Shown: in pieces, positions 26,229-32,666 of the stretch | How the letters are laid out: every line of letters begins with the position of its first letter | Position numbering within the stretch: the first letter of the stretch is position 1 | Assembly: GCA_910589055.1 (NCBI GenBank) | Contig: CAJURN010000026.1 | Span: 1 to 32,666 of the forward strand | Length of the DNA stretch: 32,666 nt | Source: an uncultured Muribaculaceae bacterium | GTDB taxonomy: Bacteria; Bacteroidota; Bacteroidia; Bacteroidales; Muribaculaceae | Direction: 5' to 3' | Notes under the pieces: model-generated | The model's database searches: none | What the model was told of the DNA's origin: nothing | The model's input: the letters and a program-made list of their open reading frames with translations, nothing else | Made by a program: the position numbers and the translations under genes

Positions 26229-26266
26229 AAAAAAAGAAAAGGGCGCCTGCGGATGCGGGCGCCCTT
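26229..26266 (-). terminator. Rho-independent terminator of the PI-PLC-type gene
   Basis: On the minus strand a 9-bp GC-rich stem (AAGGGCGCC / GGCGCCCTT, arms 26239-26247 and 26258-26266) is followed directly by TTTTCTTTTTTT. It lies 31 bp past the stop of the minus-strand gene. This is the most canonical terminator in the window. Confidence 0.88.
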
Positions 26267-26296
26267 ACTTGAATGATGGTTATGATATTGAAACTA

Positions 26297-28369
26297 CTAT
26301 AATGTTCTGATTGCCTTCGCAGTCGAAGTCTCGCTGCGGAGGATGTAGAGTCCGGCTGCAAGGCCGTCGAGGGCCTCGGAAGCGCGGACATTACGGCGGA
26401 GCAGGATGCCGCTCACGCTGTACACGTCCACTTCGGTGTCGGCTGAGATTTCAACCGCGCTGATGCCGGTGGTGATGAACGTATTTTCCTGATCCGGGTC
26501 GAGAAGCACGTGGGTAACTTTCTCGCTTGCCGAGGGAAGGCTGATATAGGCGCGGTGGGCGGCGACTACGGGGCTGTCCTCTTCCTCAACGCGGGTGAAG
26601 GCCGAGCCTACGTTGGCGCTATGGTTCATCACGAACTTGCCCGTGGCGGGAGTCTGTTCGGAGTGCGAGCCTATGAGAAGGCCGCTCCCGTCGGTGTAAG
26701 TCGGCTGGGTGTGGGTGGGAACTCCGACAAATGTGAAGGTGCCCGACTCGGCGGCGGCACGCATCGCAGGTGCCTGCGCGGGCTGTTCGCTCTCTTCCGG
26801 TTCTACATAAGCCAGATATTCAACGATGTAGGGAACGTTGGCCTTAAGCTCGTAGGGGTCGGGCGAAACGAGTTCGAGCTGCACATAGTGCTCGCGTTCA
26901 GTGGACTGTGCGATTTCGTAGATGGCGAGGTCGGTGTAGCTGTCATCGGCCATATCCACATCGAAAGGCAGGATGAGCGTGTCATATTTGCCCATGGGAG
27001 TGTATTCGATTACCTCGGCGTTGCGCAGACGGGTAAGGCGGAAATTGTCAACCTTGTAGAATACTCCGGTACCGTCGGCGTTGAAAGAGCCGTCGGTGTT
27101 GCCGCCGAGCGCGCCGATTTCAACCGGACCTTCAGCGCTCACGAAGAACTCGAGAGTCACTTCCTCGAAAGAGTTCTTGTCGCCCGACATCGTGTGTCCG
27201 GCCTGCTCGTTGCCCGCGTAGATATACACGGTGTTGTTCTGATGAGATGAGACAAGCGCCTTGAGCTGATACAGACCGGGGGTGAGATTGATTTTCTGCG
27301 AGATTTTGCGACCACCGCCTTCGAAGCCTTCGTTGGCCCAAGTATTGAAGAGATAACTTCCGTCGGGGTTGGAAGTATACTTGTACTCGTCGCTTGCAGG
27401 CCATACGCCTGAATCGTTGACATAATTGGCCGGGTAATCCCATCCGAGAGGATAAGAACCGCCGATAATATAATCCGTGCGGGAGTAATCGGGAGCAAAT
27501 TCGAAGCTGGGGTTATAGATGGCGAGCGTCAGGTCGGCTCCCTCATTGTCCTGGGTGAGCACGGCATTGCGCAGAGCATCCATTGTCATTTGGATTTCAG
27601 AATATCCGTCGTTGGCGATGGCTTTTTCCTCGATACGGCGTTCCACCTCGGAGTTGTCATATACCTCTTCAAGTCCAAGTGATGTTGCCTGCATTTCAGC
27701 ATATTCCGCCACCACCTTCACACGCTCAAGAGCCGCATTAGCCTGCTCGTCTGTAAGACCATAGTACATAAGACGGAACTTGTCGAAGCAAACAGCGGTA
27801 GCACTTGTAGTTCCAGCCTTATGTGCATAAATGCTTATTTTTCCATCCTCTACAATTATTGTATCCGATGTGACTATATAGTTTGACGGTGAAGTAGTGA
27901 ATTTGGATACAACGTCTGCCCCATCCAAAGATCCTGAGCCTGCGGTGTTTGTTATTCTTTCGCGATAATCTTTATTATTGATTTTATATTCGAGATTTGA
28001 ACCTGCGTAATTAATAGCTAAAACGGATACGGCATACTTGCCGTTAGGTAATCCTGTTACATCTTGCGAAATTGTCCATGCGGTAGCCGAGCCTTGTCCG
28101 GTTATTGTTTTAGAGTTATAACATTTTATTACAAAATCTTTTTGAGATTCGGAATCAATACCCGAAAATTCAATTATTGATTTATAACTCTCAAAGGGCC
28201 ACGAACCTTGGTTTGTCACACGATTCCATCCTGATTCATTTTCAGTGTCGTTGGGCCAAAAGTCATGACCTCGGATAAGGAATGTGAGGTCTGCGGGATT
28301 GTTGACAGTAGCGTTGGCGATTAATTCATTAAGGTAGTCGTTGATTGTAATCATTTCCCACTTCTGCAT
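26297..28369 (-). CDS. C-terminal part of a secreted PI-PLC-type protein, separated by a frameshift
   Basis: This 690-residue frame has no signal peptide of its own and its first Met falls inside a beta-trefoil QxW motif (MQKWE). That marks it as the continuation of the gene at 28351-29952 in another frame. It carries beta-sandwich, carbohydrate-module-like domains (around ATAWTISQDVTGLPNGKYAV and GFEGGGRKISQKINLTPGLYQL). It ends in a T9SS-like C-terminal tail (VDVYSVSGILLRRNV, then LAAGLYILR, ending KAIRTL) that would export or anchor the protein. The 5' part, upstream of about 27760 on the + axis, is visibly AT-richer than the 3' part. Independent translation is unlikely. A terminator follows at 26229-26266. 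Confidence 0.8.
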   Translation of the reverse strand: MQKWEMITINDYLNELIANATVNNPADLTFLIRGHDFWPNDTENESGWNRVTNQGSWPFESYKSIIEFSGIDSESQKDFVIKCYNSKTITGQGSATAWTISQDVTGLPNGKYAVSVLAINYAGSNLEYKINNKDYRERITNTAGSGSLDGADVVSKFTTSPSNYIVTSDTIIVEDGKISIYAHKAGTTSATAVCFDKFRLMYYGLTDEQANAALERVKVVAEYAEMQATSLGLEEVYDNSEVERRIEEKAIANDGYSEIQMTMDALRNAVLTQDNEGADLTLAIYNPSFEFAPDYSRTDYIIGGSYPLGWDYPANYVNDSGVWPASDEYKYTSNPDGSYLFNTWANEGFEGGGRKISQKINLTPGLYQLKALVSSHQNNTVYIYAGNEQAGHTMSGDKNSFEEVTLEFFVSAEGPVEIGALGGNTDGSFNADGTGVFYKVDNFRLTRLRNAEVIEYTPMGKYDTLILPFDVDMADDSYTDLAIYEIAQSTEREHYVQLELVSPDPYELKANVPYIVEYLAYVEPEESEQPAQAPAMRAAAESGTFTFVGVPTHTQPTYTDGSGLLIGSHSEQTPATGKFVMNHSANVGSAFTRVEEEDSPVVAAHRAYISLPSASEKVTHVLLDPDQENTFITTGISAVEISADTEVDVYSVSGILLRRNVRASEALDGLAAGLYILRSETSTAKAIRTL

Positions 28370-29952
28370 TGAATCACCATCGTTGAAATCAAGATACTCG
28401 TTCCATCAACCCATCCGGAATTTGGAGTTGCGGTCAAGGCTTTTGTGCTGCCACCATCTTCAAATGTGAAATAGAACGTATTCTCCTGACCTGCATATTT
28501 TATCGAAAAGTAATGCAAACCGGTGTTATCTATATAGGCATCTGAGCCAAGGCAACCCGGGTTGCCCCACTGTGCAAATGTGGTTTTGAGGACATAAGTG
28601 TTATCGTTAGATACCCATGACGGAGTGATTCTGATACCATAATCTGCGCAAGTGGCATGCGTTCCATATCTGCCACCGCAGGAGAGGAGCTTTCCAGTGC
28701 CGATATTACGCATGAAGTATTCCTTGCCTTCAAAAACATCATAGGCATCTTCAGCACCGTCAGCGAAAAGCTCATCGTCGAGAACGAAATCAGCAGCATA
28801 GTGGAAATTATTTTCGATAATGGCCGGAACGATATTGACGCCCTGTACGTTGTAGGTTGTAGTGCCGTATTTGTGGCTGTCGGTAAGCACCCAGTCGGAA
28901 AACACCACTCCTATCGGTCCGTAATTTCCTGCAGCATTGGCGTCATTGATAAGAGAGGTGAAGAGAGGATTCATAATTTCAGCATTACGAAGGTACCCGG
29001 TTGTGCTTTCTCCATTGTATGCGCCGGAGGTGAAAATCATAGTCCAAAAAGGCTTGTATGTACTTTCATTGCGTTTTGCTTCGTTAGGGCGCTTCTGAGT
29101 TCGAGTATAGTTGAAAAGGTTGGTAACGGAGTTCTTTTCAATATTTAGCTGATCTTCATCGTCAGGAGAAGAAATATCATTTGCCTGAACGGTTCCTCTT
29201 ATAATTCCGTTTGAAGCGTTTGTTGCAGTAGCGAAAACATTCGGATCCCAATCCTTATCATCGGCAGGCCAGTTTGTCAGATTTCCGGCCTTCTCGAGGT
29301 GGGTAAAGTCGATACGGTCGCGGCGGAAAAGCACTATTTTTCCACGGATGTCCTTCACCTTCAGAGAGGGTGAATAATCTATAATATAATCGGCGAGTTT
29401 TACGTTATAGAGTTCGCCCATGAGTTGATTGTATTTAGCTTGCGTATCAGCGTCGTCCTTGGCGCCAAGGAGCTTGTTACCCGCACTTGCTTCGCCGCTG
29501 CGGTAGACGTTGCCACGGAAGAAGTGGATAACGAAAAACTCGCTCGGATGTTTGTCAAGATAATTGGTGAGTTTAGCCATAGCATCCTCGAGCTTGAGTG
29601 TTGTCTGGTCTGTACCGTGGTTGCAATATAGAGTGCTCCCGTTAAGACCCGGACGGAAGTCGAAGGCTCGTATACCTTTTTCAAGCTGATTATCCAGATT
29701 GACGGCCTGAGTGGTAGACATAGATGAGCCGGTTGCGCTTTTCCATCCTTCAGCAGTGGCTGCGTCGTGTGTGCCTGGGATTGATACGTGGGCGACGAAC
29801 ATGTCGTCGGGGAGGTATTTCATCCAGTTGAGAGTGTCGGCTTGCGCGGCGGCAAGGTTAGCCGCGCCATCGTAGGGTGCTACTGCCGCACGAAGCGCTG
29901 TCGCGCCTGACAAGAGCACCGCTATGAGCAGAAGCAAAATGTTCTTTCTCAT
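28351..29952 (-). CDS. Secreted phosphatidylinositol-specific phospholipase C-type protein, N-terminal part
   Basis: The 533-residue frame has a signal peptide (MRKNILLLLIAVLLSGATALRA) and an intact PI-PLC X-domain core. It has His62-Asp63 in SIPGTHDAATAEG, Arg95 and Asp98 in KGIRAFDFRPG, and the second catalytic His112 in YCNHGTDQTT. A beta-trefoil-like segment follows (EYFMRNIGTGKLLSCGG and on) and then the frame breaks. Bacterial PI-PLCs cleave phosphatidylinositol or GPI anchors, here perhaps those of host membranes. Near 28388-28394 the reading frame shifts, so the last 13 or so residues are out of frame and end at a premature TGA. Restoring one base joins this to the frame at 26297-28369, giving about 1220 residues. 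Whether the break is real or a sequencing error is open. Confidence 0.85.
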   Translation of the reverse strand: MRKNILLLLIAVLLSGATALRAAVAPYDGAANLAAAQADTLNWMKYLPDDMFVAHVSIPGTHDAATAEGWKSATGSSMSTTQAVNLDNQLEKGIRAFDFRPGLNGSTLYCNHGTDQTTLKLEDAMAKLTNYLDKHPSEFFVIHFFRGNVYRSGEASAGNKLLGAKDDADTQAKYNQLMGELYNVKLADYIIDYSPSLKVKDIRGKIVLFRRDRIDFTHLEKAGNLTNWPADDKDWDPNVFATATNASNGIIRGTVQANDISSPDDEDQLNIEKNSVTNLFNYTRTQKRPNEAKRNESTYKPFWTMIFTSGAYNGESTTGYLRNAEIMNPLFTSLINDANAAGNYGPIGVVFSDWVLTDSHKYGTTTYNVQGVNIVPAIIENNFHYAADFVLDDELFADGAEDAYDVFEGKEYFMRNIGTGKLLSCGGRYGTHATCADYGIRITPSWVSNDNTYVLKTTFAQWGNPGCLGSDAYIDNTGLHYFSIKYAGQENTFYFTFEDGGSTKALTATPNSGWVDGTSILISTMVIQCRSGK

Positions 29953-29993
29953 CGGTTAAGTTGTAATTTGAATTGGTTATTAGTTTAAGGAAA

Positions 29994-30075
29994 ATAGTTT
30001 CCGGTATAGTTTCTAAATATAGATCTTTAAGGTGTTGATACGTTAAAAATCCTTGCGTAATTATAGTTTCTAAAT
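29994..30075. repeat. Three ATAGTTTC repeats upstream of the PI-PLC-type gene
   Basis: ATAGTTTC occurs at 29994-30001, 30006-30013 and 30063-30070. The last two extend to the 14-base identity TATAGTTTCTAAAT (30005-30018 and 30062-30075). They lie 42-120 bp upstream of the start at 29952. A near match to the -7 box (TATATTTA on the minus strand, 30014-30021) overlaps the second copy, so they could be regulator sites for this gene. Confidence 0.5.
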
Positions 30076-30220
30076 CGCGTATCTACGTGAGCAATAGCCT
30101 CTCACGAGGGACTATATACACGCCACGCAGCGCGAAATTACAAAATAGTGTTTACTTTTACCCCCCCTGATGCTAAAATATGTTAATGAAGTGTATTTTT
30201 AACACTTTCGCAGTGGGCGA
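30076..30220. other. AT-rich divergent intergenic stretch, no gene seen
   Basis: Part of the 512-bp gap between the PI-PLC-type gene and the M28 gene. It contains a short hairpin (AAGTGT...ACACTT, 30189-30207) and a C7 run after TTTTA (near 30161-30169). No open frame with coding character, no tRNA-like fold and no recognised riboswitch was found. Confidence 0.5.
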
Positions 30221-30223
30221 TTG

Positions 30224-30349
30224 ATTATTGGGCTAATGAGCCCAATAGGTCTTATGGGACTTATAAGACTTATTGGCCCTATTTGGCCTCTCCGCCCCGC
30301 CATTCTCAAAAAACCATTATCTTCACCTTTAACTTTTCACCTTTCACCC
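30224..30349. repeat. Composite intergenic repeat, copy F: nonamers, core end and one heptamer arm
   Basis: Nonamer-like units with a 9-bp period run from about 30224 to 30290, in mixed orientation. They form two hairpins: ATTGGGCT/AGCCCAAT (30227-30246) and a 14-bp arm pair, CCAATAGGTCTTAT and ATAAGACTTATTGG (30242-30255, 30263-30276), with one G-T pair. The core end CCATTATCTTCAC (30314-30326) and heptamers to 30349 follow. The left heptamer arm is missing. Confidence 0.85.
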
Positions 30350-30408
30350 AATATATTACCCCTTTCCTCACCCTCTCCGTAATCATTTTGAAAAAATATT
30401 TGAATAAT

Positions 30409-30442
30409 TTTGCGATTATATTGTTACTTTTTTGTAACTTTG
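30409..30442 (+). promoter_or_regulatory. Putative promoter of the M28/sufE unit
   Basis: A -7 TAACTTTG (30435-30442) is preceded by TTTG at 30409-30412, a 22-bp spacing that is slightly long. The start would be near 30449, leaving a leader of about 16 nt before the ATG at 30465. The 12 bases TTTGTAACTTTG are the same as at the SusC promoter. Confidence 0.6.
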
Positions 30443-30464
30443 CCGGACTAAGATAAACCATCAG

Positions 30465-31475
30465 ATGAAACAAAGCATTTTGAAACTGCTATGCGCAGCT
30501 CTCCTTGTGTGCGCAGGCAGTGCTTGCGGCAATTTTGCCAAGAGTAATTCAGAGCAGTCCCAGACCTCTCCCCGGTCTTCGCTGATAAAAGGCACTTTCA
30601 ATTCCGACAGCGCCTACCGATATATATCCGAACAGGTGGCTTTCGGCCCTCGTGTACCAGGCACGGAAAGCCACGACGCATGCGCGGAATATATAATTGA
30701 CAAGCTCCGCCAATTCCAGGCCGACAGCATCATTGTGCAGAACGCCACCGTGACCGCCTACAATGGCGACCAACTGCCCATCACCAACATCATGGCTCAG
30801 TACAACCCCGAGCTCAACCACCGCATCCTGCTTGTGGCTCACTGGGACACACGCCCCTGGGCCGACAATGAGGCTGACCTCGATATGCGTCAGAAGCCCA
30901 TCGCGGGTGCCAATGACGGCGCGAGCGGCACTGCCGTGCTACTCGAAATAGCGCGCAGCCTCGACCTTGAGGCACCTGCCTGCGGCGTTGACCTGCTTTT
31001 CGTGGACGCCGAGGACTACGGCAATTCCGACGGTTTCGGCAACAACAGCGACACATGGTGTCTCGGCTCGCAATATTGGACCAAACACATGCCATATACG
31101 GCAGCAAACCGTCCCCGCTACGGCATACTGCTTGATATGGTAGGCGGCAAGAACGCCCGTTTCCACTACGAGACTTTCTCCTACCGCTCGGCTTCGGTGC
31201 CTACGGCTAAAGTGTGGTCGGAAGCCAAGCGCCTTGGCTACGACAACGTTTTCATCAACTCGCTCGGCGGCTCCGTGACCGACGACCATATGGTAATCAC
31301 CGCGGCCGGAATTCCCACCACCGACATCATCGAGACTCAAAACGAACAGACAATGACATTCCCGCCCACATGGCACACCCACGATGATAACCTCGACAAC
31401 ATCGACAAGAATTCGCTCGAAGCCGTGGGTCGCACCGTGCTCAATGTGGCATATAACGAAATTCCATCTAAATAA
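30465..31475 (+). CDS. M28-family metallohydrolase, bacterial glutaminyl-cyclase-like lipoprotein
   Basis: The 336-residue exported protein has a signal peptide with a possible lipobox Cys21 (CAGSAC). The M28 core is complete: AHWDTRPWAD, then GANDGASGTAVLLEIAR, DAEDYG, WCLGSQYW, LLDMVG, DDHM and PTWHTHDDN. The combination HWDTRPWAD...DAEDYG...THDDN is the pattern of the bacterial type II glutaminyl cyclases described from Porphyromonas gingivalis and relatives. These convert N-terminal Gln of exported proteins to pyroglutamate. An aminopeptidase role is the alternative. A cyclase fits an organism that cuts many signal peptides before Gln. The gene lies 2 bp before sufE, so the two are co-transcribed. 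Confidence 0.9.
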   Translation: MKQSILKLLCAALLVCAGSACGNFAKSNSEQSQTSPRSSLIKGTFNSDSAYRYISEQVAFGPRVPGTESHDACAEYIIDKLRQFQADSIIVQNATVTAYNGDQLPITNIMAQYNPELNHRILLVAHWDTRPWADNEADLDMRQKPIAGANDGASGTAVLLEIARSLDLEAPACGVDLLFVDAEDYGNSDGFGNNSDTWCLGSQYWTKHMPYTAANRPRYGILLDMVGGKNARFHYETFSYRSASVPTAKVWSEAKRLGYDNVFINSLGGSVTDDHMVITAAGIPTTDIIETQNEQTMTFPPTWHTHDDNLDNIDKNSLEAVGRTVLNVAYNEIPSK

Positions 31476-31477
31476 TA

Positions 31478-31903
31478 ATGACGATAAACGAACGACAGCA
31501 GGAAATCATCGACGAGTTCAGCGAGATTGACGACTGGATGGACCGCTACGGCTACATCATCGACCTCGGAAACTCCCTGCCCCAGATTGACGAAAGCCTC
31601 AAGACTCCCGACCGCCTTATCGAGGGGTGCCAAAGCCGCGTATGGCTCGACGCCAACCTCACGCCGGAAGGAAATGTGATCTATGTTGCCGATTCAGATG
31701 CCATAATTGTAAAAGGCATCATATCGCTGCTTATCAGCGTGCTTTCAGGCCACACTCCGCAGGAAATCCTCGACGCCGACCTCCGTTTCATCGACGAGAT
31801 AGGCCTGAGCGAGCACCTCTCGCCCACCCGCAGCAACGGCCTTGTAGCCATGGTGAAGCAGATGCGCGCCTACGCCGCAGCGTTCAAGATGGCGAAAGCC
31901 TGA
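31478..31903 (+). CDS. sufE: SufE-family cysteine desulfuration protein
   Basis: SufE takes persulfide sulfur from the desulfurase SufS and passes it on for iron-sulfur cluster assembly in the cytoplasm. The 141-residue length is normal for the family. The active Cys is in IEGCQSRVWL, the family signature. The N-terminal DEFSEIDDWMDRYGYIIDLG and C-terminal GLSEHLSPTRSNGLVAM are also typical. It follows the M28 gene by 2 bp. It is not next to other suf genes in this window. The transcript appears to end at the hairpin at 32035-32079. Confidence 0.93.
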   Translation: MTINERQQEIIDEFSEIDDWMDRYGYIIDLGNSLPQIDESLKTPDRLIEGCQSRVWLDANLTPEGNVIYVADSDAIIVKGIISLLISVLSGHTPQEILDADLRFIDEIGLSEHLSPTRSNGLVAMVKQMRAYAAAFKMAKA

Positions 31904-31909
31904 GAGGTC

Positions 31910-32100
31910 GGGTGAAAAGTGAAGGGTGAAATTTTGAAAATACCTGATTTTCAAGTGAAGATAATAGCTTTGGTCTATAAGTCCCATTAGACCTATTAGA
32001 CCTATTAAATCCCTATAAGCCCCGGAAAAAAACTAAGGTGAAGAGAAATGCCTGTTGAAAGAACATTTCTCTTCACCTTTAACTTTTTTCACCCTTCACC
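31910..32100. repeat. Composite intergenic repeat, copy G: complete element with terminator
   Basis: The left arm (31910-31933) and a segment ATTTTGAAAA...TTTTCAAGTGAAGATAATAG (31931-31967) match copy A in the opposite orientation. Nonamers in phase follow: TCTATAAGT (31974), CCCATTAGA (31983), CCTATTAGA (31992) and CCTATTAAA (32001). The core end AACATTTCTCTTCACC (32062-32077) and the right arm close it. Copy A has the same flanks without the nonamers. The gap between sufE and pfkA is almost wholly this element. Confidence 0.92.
32035..32079. terminator. Bidirectional terminator between sufE and pfkA, made from repeat arms
   Basis: AAGGTGAAGAGAAATG (32035-32050) and CATTTCTCTTCACCTT (32064-32079) are perfect 16-bp reverse complements with a 13-nt loop. 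On the + strand the stem is followed by TAACTTTTTT, and on the - strand by AGTTTTTTT. Both convergent transcripts therefore meet a stem plus T-tract. The arms are the heptamer/core sequence of the repeat family. Confidence 0.8.
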
Positions 32101-32115
32101 GGGTCTCAAAGGTGA

Positions 32116-32666
32116 TTAAATCGACAAGCGGCGGAGGGTATTAAGGAGTTCGCGGTTGATGGGCTTGTCGTTCTTGATGGCTTTGGAGAAGGGCACGTAC
32201 ACGATTTCGTCGTTCTTGATGCCAATCATCACATTACGCTGGTCTTCCATCAGGGCGTCGATAGCTGCCGCGCCCATGCGGGATGCAAGGATGCGGTCGT
32301 GGGCTGTGGGAGAACCACCACGCTGGAGGTGGCCGAGAATCGACACACGCACGTCATAGCCGGGATATTCGTTCTTCACGCGCTCGGCAAGACCGATGGC
32401 GCCGCCGGTGACAGGACTTTCGGCAACAAGCACGATAGAAGAGTTCTTACTCTTGCGGAAACCGTTCTGGATAAGTTCGGCCAACTGGTCGACCTCAGTC
32501 GAGATTTCCGGGATAATGGCGGCCTCGGCACCCGATGCGATGGCACCGTTGAGGGCGAGGAAGCCCGCATCACGACCCATTACTTCGATGAAGAACAGGC
32601 GCTCGTGGCTCGTGGCGGTGTCGCGGATTTTGTCGACACACTCCATGATTGTGTTGAGGGCGGTGT
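32116..32666 (-). CDS. pfkA: ATP-dependent 6-phosphofructokinase, C-terminal part
   Basis: PfkA phosphorylates fructose-6-phosphate to fructose-1,6-bisphosphate, the committed step of glycolysis. About 182 C-terminal residues are in the window and the N-terminal half lies beyond the right edge. Visible family motifs are TALNTIMECVDKIRDTATSH, the substrate-site VMGRDAGFLAL, and the highly conserved LGHLQRGGSPTAHDRILASR and MGAAAIDAL. The frame stays open to the last base, upstream of the Met at 32646, so that Met is not the start. The end is normal for the family (LLNTLRRLSI). The bidirectional terminator lies just past the stop. Confidence 0.96.
   Translation of the reverse strand, partial: TALNTIMECVDKIRDTATSHERLFFIEVMGRDAGFLALNGAIASGAEAAIIPEISTEVDQLAELIQNGFRKSKNSSIVLVAESPVTGGAIGLAERVKNEYPGYDVRVSILGHLQRGGSPTAHDRILASRMGAAAIDALMEDQRNVMIGIKNDEIVYVPFSKAIKNDKPINRELLNTLRRLSI

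Noticed and set aside
28351..28420. Programmed ribosomal frameshifting in the PI-PLC-type gene
   Set aside because: No slippery heptanucleotide or downstream pseudoknot is evident at the break. A mutation or sequencing error is simpler.
28351..29952. A functional link between the PI-PLC-type enzyme and the glp locus
   Set aside because: PI-PLC releases inositol phosphate and diacylglycerol, not glycerol-3-phosphate, and the genes are 12 kb apart with other operons between.

Overview
This window reads as a chromosomal segment of an anaerobic gut-type Bacteroidota, order Bacteroidales. The signs are a SecD-SecF fusion, a SusC/SusD pair, secreted proteins with Bacteroidota-style signals, and -7 promoter boxes of the form TAnnTTTG. 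The high-GC coding style would suit a Muribaculaceae-like or Barnesiella-like lineage, but that family placement is inference. No rRNA, tRNA, CRISPR array, prophage or insertion sequence was recognised.

Layout. 1-175 (-): start of a lipoprotein gene, cut by the window edge. 616-3510 (-): secDF. 3748-8603 (-): translationally coupled pair, a large periplasmic TPR protein followed by an outer-membrane beta-barrel. 8734-16406: a glycerol-3-phosphate locus, with a DeoR/GlpR-type regulator (-) divergent from glpA-glpB-glpC-glpT and a HAD-IIA phosphatase (+). 16486-26058 (+): a tight operon of SusC-like receptor, SusD-like lipoprotein, a probable surface lipoprotein, an M16 zinc peptidase and a ChaN-like protein, best read as capture and import of a peptide or haem/iron-bearing ligand. 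26297-29952 (-): a secreted PI-PLC-type protein with beta-trefoil and a type IX-like C-terminal tail, split by one frameshift. 30465-31903 (+): M28/glutaminyl-cyclase-like lipoprotein and sufE. 32116-32666 (-): C-terminal part of pfkA.

The most unusual thing is not a gene. Seven intergenic spaces carry members of one composite repeat family. It is built from heptamers (TTTCACC / GGTGAAA) as inverted outer arms, a conserved core (GTGAAGATAATAG at one end, AACATTTYTCTTCAC at the other) and, in five copies, an array of nonamers (consensus CCYATTRGN) set into the middle of the core or standing alone. Comparing copies shows the same core with and without the nonamer array. One copy forms a perfect 16-bp hairpin with T-tracts on both sides between convergent sufE and pfkA. 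Another puts nonamers between glpB and glpC inside an operon. The repeats also create spurious open frames and supply the stop codon of the regulator gene.

How the genes work together. The glp genes give uptake (GlpT) and menaquinone-linked oxidation (GlpABC) of glycerol-3-phosphate, probably controlled by the divergent regulator through TTTCGTTT-like boxes that flank the glpA promoter. The SusCD-M16-ChaN operon would bind and import a ligand at the outer membrane and process it in the periplasm.
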